In this document: positions 28,812 through 37,701 of the stretch, piece by piece
Numbering within the stretch: the first letter of the stretch is position 1
Layout: each line of letters opens with the position of its first letter
From: an uncultured Bacteroidia bacterium
GTDB taxonomy: Bacteria > Bacteroidota > Bacteroidia > Bacteroidales > ML635J-15
Assembly: GCA_902800045.1 (NCBI GenBank)
Contig: CADCCZ010000001.1
Location: 849,346 to 913,345 of the forward strand
Reading direction: 5' to 3'
DNA length: 64,000 bases
Notes under the pieces: model-generated
The model's database searches: none
The model's input: the letters and a program-made list of their open reading frames with translations, nothing else
What the model was told of the DNA's origin: nothing
Program-made: the position numbers and the translations under genes

Positions 28812-30062
28812 ATGAAAACTCTGATTAGTAACATAAAGGAACTTGTAAATGTTGACGAAAGCGGTCGTCTTCTTGCAAAAGGCAATGAAATGTCGAAACT
28901 CCAGACTATTAAAGATGCATACCTTATAATAGATGGCGACAAAATACATTCGTACGGCAAGATGTCGGATTTGAAAGCCGACTGGGACGAAGACGACGAA
29001 AAGAGCGTAGAGATTGATGCTACTGGCAAGATGGTTTTCCCGTCGTTCTGCGACTCGCACACTCATCTTGTTTATGCCGGCAGCCGTGAAATAGAGTACA
29101 GCGACAAGATACGAGGCCTGAGTTACGAACAGATAGCAAAAAGGGGAGGAGGCATCCTGAATTCGGCCGAAAGGTTAAGAAATACCAGCGAAGACGAACT
29201 ATATGCCCAGGCAATGGAACGTATCAACGAAATCATTTCGTTTGGTACTGGTGCCGTTGAAATTAAGAGCGGATATGGTCTTGATACCGAAAGCGAACTC
29301 AAGATGTTGCGCGTAATTAAGCGCATCAAGGAAACAACTCCACTGATTGTCAGGTCGACATTCCTCGGTGCTCATGCAACTCCGCTTGAATACAAGGAAG
29401 ATCCAGATGTATACGTTGATAAGATTATAAACGAAATGTTACCGCTGGTTGCTGCCGAAGAGCTTGCCGACTTTGTAGATGTATTCTGCGACAAGGGATT
29501 CTTTACAACAGAGCAGACCGAACGCATTCTTATGGCAGGAATAAAATATGGTATGCGTCCAAAGATCCATGCAAACGAAATGGCAAAATCGGGTGGCATA
29601 CAGGTAGGTGTGAAGTACAACGCTCTTTCGGTTGACCACATCGAATATACTGGCGACGAAGAGATTGCAGTGCTGAAGGATAGCGAAACCATGCCGACAA
29701 TTCTGCCAGGAGCAGCATTCTTCCTCAATATGCCATACGCACCGGCACGCAAGATGATAGAAGCAGGATTGCCTGTGGCAATTGCTTCCGACTACAATCC
29801 AGGGTCTTCGCCTGCAGGAAACATGAAGTTTATGATGTCGCTTGCTTGTGTAAACTACAAGCTTCTTCCCGAAGAAGCAGTTATCGCGACGACGCTCAAC
29901 TCGGCTTATGCCATGGGCGTAAGCGACATAGCTGGAAGTATTACTGTTGGAAAGAAGGCAAATGTGTTCATTACAAAGGAAATACCTTCGATAGAATTTA
30001 TGCCGTACGCATATTGCACCGATCTAATTGACACGGTAATTCTTAACGGTCAAATTTTATAA
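28812..30062 (+). CDS. hutI: Imidazolonepropionase
   Basis: Hydrolyses 4-imidazolone-5-propionate to formiminoglutamate in histidine degradation. The ATG at 28812 gives 416 residues. Metal ligands of the amidohydrolase fold are visible in FCDSHTHLVYAGSR (near 75), KIHANEMAKSGGIQ (near 256) and the Asp of AIASDYNPGSSPAGN (near 326). The family motif RGGGILNSAERLR is near 115. hutH, hutU and the formimidoyltransferase gene are not nearby, so hutI is separated from the rest of the pathway here. The next gene begins 13 bp later. Confidence 0.95.
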   Translation: MKTLISNIKELVNVDESGRLLAKGNEMSKLQTIKDAYLIIDGDKIHSYGKMSDLKADWDEDDEKSVEIDATGKMVFPSFCDSHTHLVYAGSREIEYSDKIRGLSYEQIAKRGGGILNSAERLRNTSEDELYAQAMERINEIISFGTGAVEIKSGYGLDTESELKMLRVIKRIKETTPLIVRSTFLGAHATPLEYKEDPDVYVDKIINEMLPLVAAEELADFVDVFCDKGFFTTEQTERILMAGIKYGMRPKIHANEMAKSGGIQVGVKYNALSVDHIEYTGDEEIAVLKDSETMPTILPGAAFFLNMPYAPARKMIEAGLPVAIASDYNPGSSPAGNMKFMMSLACVNYKLLPEEAVIATTLNSAYAMGVSDIAGSITVGKKANVFITKEIPSIEFMPYAYCTDLIDTVILNGQIL

Positions 30063-30075
30063 ATTGTAACTGTTG

Positions 30076-30906
30076 ATGAACGGATTGTTTAGAAATAAGA
30101 CATTTGTTATGCTGGCAATTGGAATAATTTTCCTTTTGTCGGCATCCTCATGTTCAAATATAACATCCTCAAAATCACTATTTTCTGCCATAGAAAAAAA
30201 GTACGAGCACAATTGGTTCAATAATATCAGATACATGATTTCGGTCATAAGGTTTGACGACGACAACAGCGAAAAACGTAGTACCTGTAGCGCCGAATAT
30301 GTAAGGCCATCGCAACATATCATTAAAACCGACATGATTAACGACGACGGTTACATTTACATCAATGACTCAATATATGCCTTTTCGGGAGGAGAAATGG
30401 TTTCGGCTCGTGCAGATATAAACGATTTCGTGCTGGTAGTCATGGACTTATATGGCATGACAGCTGATGATGCAATAAATCACATTAATAATTCTGGACT
30501 TGCAAACACATCCGATTTTTGCAGTTATACCGATACGGCAGGCCACAAATATTACATTATCGGCATTAACGAATATAGCGACGATACCAAGAATGAAAAT
30601 CAGATATGGTTCGATTCGCAGACATTGTTGCCTCGTATGGTTATGCGAAATAAGACCGACGGACATAGATATGCAATTACATTCGATAATTTCATTCAGG
30701 TTGGCGGTTGTGGATGGATTCCGCAAAAAATTACATACTCGAAGGACGATAAGGTTAGAATTATTGAACGAATCTACGATGCTGTAATTCCGATTTATGA
30801 AAGAACCAGCATTTCTATTGAAAACTTTTGCGACAACGAAACAATAAACGAACGACAGCTTAGTCCGAATTCAAATTTCTCGTTGAGCATTATGGTGGAA
30901 CCGTAA
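30076..30906 (+). CDS. Lipoprotein of unknown function (possible LolA/LolB-like fold)
   Basis: 276 residues from the ATG at 30076; a TTG just before it is less likely. The N-terminus MNGLFRNKTFVMLAIGIIFL leads to SASSC, a lipobox. The mature part alternates short beta strands (YMISVIRF, HIIKTDM, YIYINDSIYAF, KYYIIGIN) and ends with strands around YAITFDNFIQVGG and WIPQKITYSK. The pattern of surface strands plus QIWFDSQTLLPRMVM resembles the outer-membrane lipoprotein-sorting (LolA/LolB-like) fold, but this is inference from pattern only. It is likely co-transcribed with hutI. Confidence 0.75.
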   Translation: MNGLFRNKTFVMLAIGIIFLLSASSCSNITSSKSLFSAIEKKYEHNWFNNIRYMISVIRFDDDNSEKRSTCSAEYVRPSQHIIKTDMINDDGYIYINDSIYAFSGGEMVSARADINDFVLVVMDLYGMTADDAINHINNSGLANTSDFCSYTDTAGHKYYIIGINEYSDDTKNENQIWFDSQTLLPRMVMRNKTDGHRYAITFDNFIQVGGCGWIPQKITYSKDDKVRIIERIYDAVIPIYERTSISIENFCDNETINERQLSPNSNFSLSIMVEP

Positions 30907-30921
30907 AATGCAATTTGAAGA

Positions 30922-30957
30922 TTTAGCTTACGCTGAGCTAAAGGTTGAAGATTTGAA
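30922..30957. repeat. Small inverted/direct repeat after the lipoprotein gene
   Basis: TTTAGCT (30922-30928) / AGCTAAA (30936-30942) is an inverted repeat flanked by two copies of TTGAAGATTT. GAGCTAAAGGTT recurs exactly at 44571-44582, and a related AAGATTTGA word is found on the minus strand near 9125-9140. The rest of the 192-bp gap to yfhO holds a weak hairpin with CCCC / GGGG arms near 31075-31087 and no gene. Confidence 0.5.
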
Positions 30958-31098
30958 AATTTCCTAATGCCAAAATTTTCCTGTATTTGATGTCAAGGTT
31001 AAGCTTGGCTTGATTTATCGGCCGCCTCTTTTGTCCTATAATTTATATTATGTAAAATAGCATTTTTACAAATGCCCCTATATGGGGAAATTTAATAA

Positions 31099-33600
31099 TT
31101 AATTTCCTGCGGATTTCTTCTTCCGAAAATTGATAAATATTGCTCCTACAATTAACACTACAAGAAAAATCGAGGAAACGAGTTCAACTATTTCCCACTT
31201 ATGAAATGTTGGTGCTTCGTTGCGGAATTCAATCGTATGTTCTCCGGCTGGAATTTCCATAGCTCTCAACAAATAATCTACCCTGAAATATTCTGCTGGA
31301 TTTCCGTCAATATATGCACGCCAATCCGGACTATAATAAATTTCAGAAAATACGGCCAGCGCATTTTGGCTCGACTTTGACAGATATTTTCTAACATTCG
31401 GATTATAAGGCTTTTCTGCCAACAAAACTATTGTCGCAAGCGAATCTCTATCATATACATTATTAAGAGCATTGAATTCCTGGCAATTTATTACCGCTGT
31501 ATGTTTTAAATCAGTGTTATCCAATGCCTTAATTTCCTCATTGGCAGAATTTACAAATTTAACAGAATCGACAAACCAAGCGTTTCCGTATGCATCTGCA
31601 TTTCTACGCACCTGATATTCGCCATCTTTGAATTTCAGAAAATATCTGACATTCAGCATGTTCATTACATTTTTGTTGTAATGTGCCAGATAAAACTCTA
31701 TAATATCTTGATATCTAGCAAGTTTTACTCCGCTATATCCACCAACTGAATGATGAAACGCAGAAGTGCGCGCATCGTTAAATGCTGAGCCATATTTAGG
31801 TTTTATATTGAATACGCGATAATCTACGTCGTTGTTTTCGGCAGCCATCTGGTAAATTTGCGTGTCTCCATCGTCGGGTTTAAAGTCGAGCGAACTCTCC
31901 TTTACATACTTGCTGTCGTTAAGATATCTGCCGTCGATACCAATAAGGTCAATAAGAACCAAAGCACCTGTCACAACGGCAATTACCTTAGCATTCTTAA
32001 ACTTCTCGTTTATATATAGCCACAACAAAAATGCAACAACAAATACAAAAGCAAATGAACGCCATGCATCTGCAGCCATAAGAGCTTGACGATCAACAAT
32101 CAAAGCCTTTTTAACTTCGTCTGACAATGCAGAGTCCCCTGCTCCACTGAAATCACATGCAGACGGTCCAATTATGGCGACCAAAACGCAGATTATCAGC
32201 GTTATACCAGCGGAAACGTATAACGAAATGTTGAATTTCTTCCTGTCGGATTCACAAAACACTTGTCTCAACGCCAGCACAGCCAAAACCACTGCAGAAA
32301 CACTTGTTATTACAAGACTCATCGATGGCGATCGGAATTTGCTGTACATTGGCAAGTAATCACGTAGCAAATTGTTGAACCATTGCAGATTACTGCCCCA
32401 TGCCATTACAATTCCAATTATTGTTACAGCAAGTAGCCACCAGCGTTCTGGTCCTTTCACCACAAACAATCCGAGCAGAAAAAGGAAAATTATAATAGCT
32501 CCGAAATAGACTGGTCCCGATGTAAAGCGTTGATTTCCCCAATACAACGGAGCTATATCATCCTTTTGCGACTTGTAGTATGCAGAACTTTTCGACACAT
32601 GTTCATCTGAACTTCCGCCATAGAATCCAGGCACCAACAATGTCATTGTTTCAGCCTTGCCGTAGCTCCATTCCGAAGCATATTCCGCATCAAGGCCATC
32701 GCTTGCAACATCCTGATTTTCTTCTGGATATATGTCATTTGGTGTAATGGTGAGTTCTGAACCGCCACGCATTGTCTGCTTTACATATTCGGCATTTACC
32801 ATAAAATAGCGCGATGTTGACAGCAATACAAGGGCTGCACATATAACAAGCCCTCCTACTCCTTTGGCAAAAGACTTAAACTCCTTATTCTTAATAGAAT
32901 ACACGAGATAAGTAATGCCGACAATCATCGCCATAATCAGTGTGTAGTAAGTTATCTGTATGTGATTGCACTGAATTTGAAGTCCCAAAGCAATGGTAAA
33001 CAGCAACATACCCCACAAATATTTCTTTTTGAAAACGAGAATCATGCCTGCCAGAATCGGTGCAATCATCGATATTGCCCATGCTTTGGTAATATGGCCA
33101 GTCGCTATGATAATGATATTGTAACTTCCAAATCCAAAGGCAAATGCACCAAATAAACTCAACCAAGGCTTTATGCCCATTGCCGACAATGCCACATAAA
33201 AACCGAGCAGATATAGGAACATTATTCCCCAGTCGCAGTTGCGTCCTTCAGGACCATCGCCGATAAAAGTAAGTGTAAGCACGTATTTTAGAGGCTGGAA
33301 AATGTTCTTCGAAGGTATGTTATGCATCTGATACATAGGCATTCCGCTGAAAGCAGAGCTATTCCAATATGCATCGTCACCGGTTTCGGCCTTGTATTTT
33401 GCATATTCTGTCGATGACCATCGATATTGTATGACGTCGTCCTGACTGATAATCTTGCCGTTAAGAATTGGATGCATATACACTACAGACACAATGAAGA
33501 ATAACAGCACTATGCCTGCGTGAGTAATAATCTTCTTTGCCAACGGTTTGATTGTCACTGTGTTTACTCCTTTGTTTCTGATGAAGGTTTTCCTCTCCAA
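31099..33600 (-). CDS. YfhO-family polytopic membrane protein
   Basis: 833-residue inner-membrane protein resembling the YfhO family (GT-C-like glycosyltransferase-related membrane proteins). A first helix (about 24-44) is followed by an extracytoplasmic loop with SQDDVIQYRWSSTEYAKY near residue 52. It then has about a dozen helices up to residue 560. A soluble extracytoplasmic domain (about 570-795) contains YYSPDWRAYIDGNPAEYFRV, typical of the family, and a last helix is near 805-825. Bacillus YfhO homologues are linked to teichoic-acid glycosylation; the role in Bacteroidota is unclear. The ATG lies 37 bp inside nadD; a GTG 42 bp downstream would remove the overlap. Confidence 0.85.
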   Translation of the reverse strand: MERKTFIRNKGVNTVTIKPLAKKIITHAGIVLLFFIVSVVYMHPILNGKIISQDDVIQYRWSSTEYAKYKAETGDDAYWNSSAFSGMPMYQMHNIPSKNIFQPLKYVLTLTFIGDGPEGRNCDWGIMFLYLLGFYVALSAMGIKPWLSLFGAFAFGFGSYNIIIIATGHITKAWAISMIAPILAGMILVFKKKYLWGMLLFTIALGLQIQCNHIQITYYTLIMAMIVGITYLVYSIKNKEFKSFAKGVGGLVICAALVLLSTSRYFMVNAEYVKQTMRGGSELTITPNDIYPEENQDVASDGLDAEYASEWSYGKAETMTLLVPGFYGGSSDEHVSKSSAYYKSQKDDIAPLYWGNQRFTSGPVYFGAIIIFLFLLGLFVVKGPERWWLLAVTIIGIVMAWGSNLQWFNNLLRDYLPMYSKFRSPSMSLVITSVSAVVLAVLALRQVFCESDRKKFNISLYVSAGITLIICVLVAIIGPSACDFSGAGDSALSDEVKKALIVDRQALMAADAWRSFAFVFVVAFLLWLYINEKFKNAKVIAVVTGALVLIDLIGIDGRYLNDSKYVKESSLDFKPDDGDTQIYQMAAENNDVDYRVFNIKPKYGSAFNDARTSAFHHSVGGYSGVKLARYQDIIEFYLAHYNKNVMNMLNVRYFLKFKDGEYQVRRNADAYGNAWFVDSVKFVNSANEEIKALDNTDLKHTAVINCQEFNALNNVYDRDSLATIVLLAEKPYNPNVRKYLSKSSQNALAVFSEIYYSPDWRAYIDGNPAEYFRVDYLLRAMEIPAGEHTIEFRNEAPTFHKWEIVELVSSIFLVVLIVGAIFINFRKKKSAGN

Positions 33601-34175
33601 TATCCCATTTTATCAACGTACTCGAATACTTTTTCTGGCATAAAGAATCGCACATCCTTGCCCTTGCCAATCGATTCGCGTATAAAGCTCGATGAAATTT
33701 CTATCAGCGGCGCATCTACGATTTCTATGTTAGAGTTCTCGTATTCAACAATTTCGCAACCAGGACGACGATATACGTAAACCTTGTAGTCGCGCAAAAT
33801 GACATCGTAGTTTTTCCATTTGTGGAAAGTTTCGAGGTTGTCGCCACCTATAAGTATGCTGAAATTGTAATCGGGGAATTTCTCTGACAAGTATGTCAAA
33901 GTATTGATGGTATAATTGGGCTTAGGCAAATAAAACTCGACATCCGACACCCTGAACTTAGGGTAATTGCCTATTGCAAGTTGAACCAAATGTTGACGTA
34001 CCCGGTCATCTATCAGTGTTGTCGATTTTTTGAGCGGATTGTGTGGAGTGACGACAAACCAAAGTTCGTTTACACTGGTATATTCGGCAAGGTAGTTGGC
34101 AATTGCAAGATGTCCGATATGAATCGGATTGAATGAGCCGAAGTAAAGTAATATTTCCTTTTTATTTTGCATCAA
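33564..34175 (-). CDS. nadD: Nicotinate-nucleotide adenylyltransferase
   Basis: Adenylates nicotinate mononucleotide to deamido-NAD, one step before NadE. The 203-residue protein has the nucleotidyltransferase motifs FGSFNPIHIGHLAIANY near residue 12 (the HxGH site) and IEISSSFIRESIGKGKDV near 158 (ISSTxxR type). TPHNPLKKSTTL (near 43) fits the NadD substrate loop. It overlaps the upstream FKBP gene by 14 bp and the downstream yfhO gene by 37 bp. nadE (57557) and nnrDE (44620) in the same window complete a set of NAD-related genes, though not in one operon. Confidence 0.95.
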   Translation of the reverse strand: MMQNKKEILLYFGSFNPIHIGHLAIANYLAEYTSVNELWFVVTPHNPLKKSTTLIDDRVRQHLVQLAIGNYPKFRVSDVEFYLPKPNYTINTLTYLSEKFPDYNFSILIGGDNLETFHKWKNYDVILRDYKVYVYRRPGCEIVEYENSNIEIVDAPLIEISSSFIRESIGKGKDVRFFMPEKVFEYVDKMGYWRGKPSSETKE

Positions 34176-35202
34176 GCAGTTCTATTTCAAACACTAAGGT
34201 ACTGAACGGCGGAATAATGTTTCCGTATTTCTGATCGCCGTAAGCCAAGCGGAACGGGATAATTACCAAGCAATGGTCGCCAACCTGCATGTTCATTACA
34301 GCTTCTTCGAGTCCGACAATCACCTCTTTCTTGCCTATTACAAACGAGAATGGTTCCGAGCGCTCAAGCGTCGAGTCGAAAACCGAGCCATCGATAAAAG
34401 CTGCCGTATAGTCGATTTTTACCGTACTGCCGACCGACGGCTTCTTTCCCGCACCTTTATTTATTGTAAGAATATGTAAACCGCTGTCGGTCTTGCGCAA
34501 CGGATAATTCATATTCATTAAGAAGCGGTTAATGAGGCTGTTCTCCTCGTCTATTCGCTTCTGATACACCTGTTTATTGGAGTTAGCATATTCAATTCCA
34601 GACACAATTTTCTTCAGCCTGATATTGAATACCAGTCTGTCGCCTTTCTTAATGAATGCGGGAATATTGACTTTTCCTTGAGATTTCACAAAAAACTTGA
34701 TAGCATCGACCTTGATAACTGCGCTATCGCCCTCGTGCAAAAGCATCAACGCTTCCTCGATACATCCCTTATCGTTTGGTGCAGCAAGCCGCATCCTAAA
34801 TTCTTCGTTCAAGTCGGACGAAGAAAACAGCAGCGAGTCGTTTTTCTCAGCCTTATACGACATCGACATATAAAGGACATCGCCGACTTTTGGTGTGCGA
34901 CGTGATTTTGAAGCCTTTACGATTTTGTATTCAATGCCAGTCGCAGTCTTTAGGAATACATTTTCGGGACGATCGACCACATAGTCGGCCTGACCGTTTT
35001 CTCCGAAAACAATCATAGACACCTGACCAGAATCGTTACAGTACTCCCATTTAGAGAGCAAGGAATCGGCCTCCTCCGGAGTAGCAACGACATTGCTTTT
35101 TTGTTCTTTTTCTGCATCCTTATCTTTCTTGTCGCGGCAGGATACCACGACTAGAGCAGCAAATACGAAACAAAACAATACGGCTAACCTATAATTTCTC
35201 AT
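34162..35202 (-). CDS. FKBP-type peptidyl-prolyl isomerase lipoprotein (two FKBP-like domains)
   Basis: 346-residue lipoprotein with signal MRNYRLAVLFCFVFAALVVV followed by the lipobox Cys of SCRDKKDKD. The N-terminal half (about 85-195) keeps the outline of an FKBP domain (GDVLYMSMSY, CIEEALMLLHEGDSAVIKV) but lacks most of the active-site aromatic residues. The C-terminal domain (about 235-345) is canonical: GSTVKIDYTAAFIDGSVFDS, VIVGLEEAVMNMQVGDHCLV, PFRLAYGD and PPFSTLVFEIELLDAK. It is the third of three consecutive FKBP lipoproteins, overlapping the previous one by 4 bp (ATGA). Confidence 0.9.
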   Translation of the reverse strand: MRNYRLAVLFCFVFAALVVVSCRDKKDKDAEKEQKSNVVATPEEADSLLSKWEYCNDSGQVSMIVFGENGQADYVVDRPENVFLKTATGIEYKIVKASKSRRTPKVGDVLYMSMSYKAEKNDSLLFSSSDLNEEFRMRLAAPNDKGCIEEALMLLHEGDSAVIKVDAIKFFVKSQGKVNIPAFIKKGDRLVFNIRLKKIVSGIEYANSNKQVYQKRIDEENSLINRFLMNMNYPLRKTDSGLHILTINKGAGKKPSVGSTVKIDYTAAFIDGSVFDSTLERSEPFSFVIGKKEVIVGLEEAVMNMQVGDHCLVIIPFRLAYGDQKYGNIIPPFSTLVFEIELLDAK

Positions 35203-36065
35203 TGTACGTTAAGAATTTCGATATCAAATATTAACGTGCTATAAGGCAAAATATTGCCATTGCCTTCGGCGCCATACCCAAGTTCCGAGGGAATAATAAC
35301 TGTCGCCGATGCGCCTTTTCTCATCATAAGAATAGCTTCGTTCCATCCCTTGATGAAGTTGCCGTCGCCAACCTTGTAAACCATCGGTTCTCCGCCAAGA
35401 GTTGTCTCTACTAGCGATCCGTCAACCAACGTAAGTGTGTAATTAAGCGTAACAATGTCTCCGGCAACAATAGTCTTGCCGTTACCATGTTCTTTTTCAA
35501 TATAATACAAACCAGAAGGTGTTGGTTGTTCGGTTACGTTGATATTCTTCAGGTAGTTTTCGAGAATTTCCGATTCCTGGTTGCTGCTTTTATGGTAGCG
35601 TGACGACATATAACGGTCGATTTCAGCATCGTCCATAATGTTGAGCAAACGGACCTTAATTATAATAGGATCAAGTGACTTAACCCCTTCGGGCAAATGT
35701 CCATATTTCTCCGAAAACAATAGAAAATTCTCTGCGCTAATCTTAAACAAAGCAGAATCACCCTCGTGCATCATTGCGAGACCGTCCTCAATGCTTCCAC
35801 CAACATGCGCAGGTTTTTCGAGCGTTTTCATAAACTTTCTTTCGCTTCCTTGCGAATCAAAAATAACCTTACCGTTTTCGGTTTCGTACGAATAGTTAAG
35901 TTCCAGAACCTCACCAATTTGTGGCATTTGTCCAGATTCGTTTTGTTCCACAAACCTATATTGCAAACCAGATTCGGCTACTTGAAAATCACCGTAACCG
36001 TCATTGCACGACGATATGCCAAACAAATATACAGCAACTATTATCGTTATAAAAAAAGCTTTCAT
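35199..36065 (-). CDS. FKBP-type peptidyl-prolyl isomerase lipoprotein (two FKBP-like domains)
   Basis: 288-residue lipoprotein with signal peptide MKAFFITIIVAVYLFGISSC. The N-terminal half (about 45-140) is a diverged FKBP-like domain (GEVLELNYSYETENGKVIFD, SIEDGLAMMHEGDSALFKI). The C-terminal half (about 185-288) is a standard FKBP domain with GDIVTLNYTLTLVDGSLVE, FIKGWNEAILMMRKGASATV, ELGYGAEGNGNILPYSTLIF. The architecture matches the next gene at 34162, so the two are probably duplicates. It is located 10 bp after the single-domain FKBP gene. Confidence 0.9.
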   Translation of the reverse strand: MKAFFITIIVAVYLFGISSCNDGYGDFQVAESGLQYRFVEQNESGQMPQIGEVLELNYSYETENGKVIFDSQGSERKFMKTLEKPAHVGGSIEDGLAMMHEGDSALFKISAENFLLFSEKYGHLPEGVKSLDPIIIKVRLLNIMDDAEIDRYMSSRYHKSSNQESEILENYLKNINVTEQPTPSGLYYIEKEHGNGKTIVAGDIVTLNYTLTLVDGSLVETTLGGEPMVYKVGDGNFIKGWNEAILMMRKGASATVIIPSELGYGAEGNGNILPYSTLIFDIEILNVQ

Positions 36066-36075
36066 TCAAAATAAA

Positions 36076-36648
36076 TCACAATACAATGTTGTCGTCAACT
36101 GCTTCGCTATTATGTTTTATATCAACAACCTCAATATCATACACAAGTACCGAATATGGCGGAATCCGATAAGAATCGCCAGCCACGCCAAAAGCCAGAT
36201 GCGGCGGAAGTATAAAGTAGGCCTTCTCACCTTTCTTCATCAGCTTCAAGCCTTCGTTTAAACCTGATTCATCCTGATTCTTATCAATAACCATCTTTCT
36301 GTTGCCAGTAGATTCCGAATCGTACAATACGTCTCCATTTAAAAGAGAAGTCTTAAACGAGAACTCCACCTCGTCGCCACTATTAACCTCTAAACCATCG
36401 TTTTGCTGGTATATCATATAGTACAATCCTGTTTCGGTGACAGTCATTTCCCATTTGTGACGGACAATGTATTTATCGATTACGTCCTTATTAACCTCAA
36501 TCATATCCTGGTTAATGCCAATCGACTCTTCCTTTTTTTCTTTTTTCAGCTGAGAATATGGTACTTTATCATTATCCTGCTTGTTTTTTGTGCCGCACGA
36601 CACAAACAAAAACACAAAAAACAATATATATACAACCCTTCTAATCAA
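36076..36648 (-). CDS. GldI-like FKBP peptidyl-prolyl isomerase lipoprotein
   Basis: 190-residue lipoprotein with signal MIRRVVYILFFVFLFVSC and a single FKBP domain (about 75-180). FKBP features are EVEFSFKTSLLNGDVLYDS, GLNEGLKLMKKGEKAYFILP, HLAFGVAGDSYRIPPYSVLV and YDIEVVDIKH. In gliding Bacteroidota the FKBP lipoprotein GldI is often encoded next to a DHH phosphoesterase and further FKBP genes, the same arrangement as here. GldI supports motility and type IX secretion, and a T9SS cargo is encoded at 46402. The gldI assignment is by context and size only. Confidence 0.85.
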   Translation of the reverse strand: MIRRVVYILFFVFLFVSCGTKNKQDNDKVPYSQLKKEKKEESIGINQDMIEVNKDVIDKYIVRHKWEMTVTETGLYYMIYQQNDGLEVNSGDEVEFSFKTSLLNGDVLYDSESTGNRKMVIDKNQDESGLNEGLKLMKKGEKAYFILPPHLAFGVAGDSYRIPPYSVLVYDIEVVDIKHNSEAVDDNIVL

Positions 36649-36659
36649 TGTGATAACAA

Positions 36660-37700
36660 TTAATAGATATAATTCTTCAATTCTTCAGCGTATTCTCCCT
36701 TTACTAGACTCTCAAATTTCTTGCATACAGTTTCGAGCGAATCGTTGCTTTCGCCTCCCGAAGCATTGACATGTCCACCGCCGTTGAAATATTTGGAACT
36801 GAACGAGTTGACATCGAAAGTTCCTTTTGAACGGAAACTAGCTTTGATAAAGTTGTCACGTTCGATGAATATTGCGGTAAAAACAATTCCATCTATCTGC
36901 ATAGGGATGTTTACAAAATTCTCTGTATCACCAAATTGCTCCTTAAATTGGTGTCGGTCGTTTGCTGTGATATAAATGTAGGCTGTCTTGTACTCTGGCA
37001 TCACAACCATTCTGTTATAAGTGACGTAGCCCATGAATCTGATGCGATTTTCGGACCAAGCATTGAAAAGACGGTTATAGATTTTGTTTTTCTCTATGCC
37101 GAATTCCATAATCTTGCCCACCACCCTGAACAGATTGGGATTTGAAGAGTTGTATTCGAACGAACCAGTATCGGTAAGTATGCCAGTGTATAGACAAGTA
37201 ACTACGTCGGCGTTAAAGTATTGGTTTAAATATGTATTTTCAATGAATTCAAATACAAGCTCACATGCCGACGAATATTTTGTATCAGCAATTGCTACAT
37301 CAGTAAATTTTTCGACAAAAGGATGATGGTCAAGCAGAGCCTTATAGGCAGTTGACTTCTCGAATTGAGGCTGAACATTACCCACTCTTTTGCGGGCATT
37401 CAGATCGACACAGATAATCATGTCGGCCCCATCGAAAATTGTAGCATCGTTCTGGGTCTTTTTACCGAGAACACGCATATCTTTTGCTCCAGGAAGCCAT
37501 TTAAGATTGTCTGGATAGATTGTCGGGCTGATGACTGTTACATTTTTGCCCGTCTGCTTTAGTACATTATACAAGCCAAGTGACGATCCGACAGCATCTC
37601 CATCCGGATTATAATGGTGTATAATGACTATATTCTCAGACAGTTTCAGTCTGTCTGAGAATATAGCAAGTTCTTCTTTGAAAGCACTGATAATCGGCAT
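36660..37700 (-). CDS. DHH/DHHA1 phosphoesterase (NrnA-like)
   Basis: Family of nanoRNases/pAp phosphatases that degrade short oligoribonucleotides and 3'-phosphoadenosine 5'-phosphate, sometimes cyclic dinucleotide products. The ATG at 37700 gives 346 residues (MPIISAFKEELAIF); an apparent longer frame to 37802 runs through the upstream gene and is rejected. DHH motifs are HHYNPDGDAVGSSLG near residue 28, the Asp of ICVDLNARKR near 94, LDHHPF near 118 and TGILTDTGSF near 160. The DHHA1 domain ends with KYFNGGGHVNASGG near 310. Codons about 11-25 contain a perfect 39-bp inverted repeat (37628-37666). Confidence 0.93.
   Translation of the reverse strand: MPIISAFKEELAIFSDRLKLSENIVIIHHYNPDGDAVGSSLGLYNVLKQTGKNVTVISPTIYPDNLKWLPGAKDMRVLGKKTQNDATIFDGADMIICVDLNARKRVGNVQPQFEKSTAYKALLDHHPFVEKFTDVAIADTKYSSACELVFEFIENTYLNQYFNADVVTCLYTGILTDTGSFEYNSSNPNLFRVVGKIMEFGIEKNKIYNRLFNAWSENRIRFMGYVTYNRMVVMPEYKTAYIYITANDRHQFKEQFGDTENFVNIPMQIDGIVFTAIFIERDNFIKASFRSKGTFDVNSFSSKYFNGGGHVNASGGESNDSLETVCKKFESLVKGEYAEELKNYIY
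37628..37666. repeat. Perfect 39-bp inverted repeat inside the DHH gene
   Basis: Arms CTATATTCTCAGACAG (37628-37643) and its exact reverse complement (37651-37666) are separated by 7 bases. It codes for part of the first helix (about residues 11-25) of the DHH protein. In the mRNA it would form a 16-bp hairpin about 35 nt after the start codon. Confidence 0.9.
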
Positions 37701-37701
37701 C

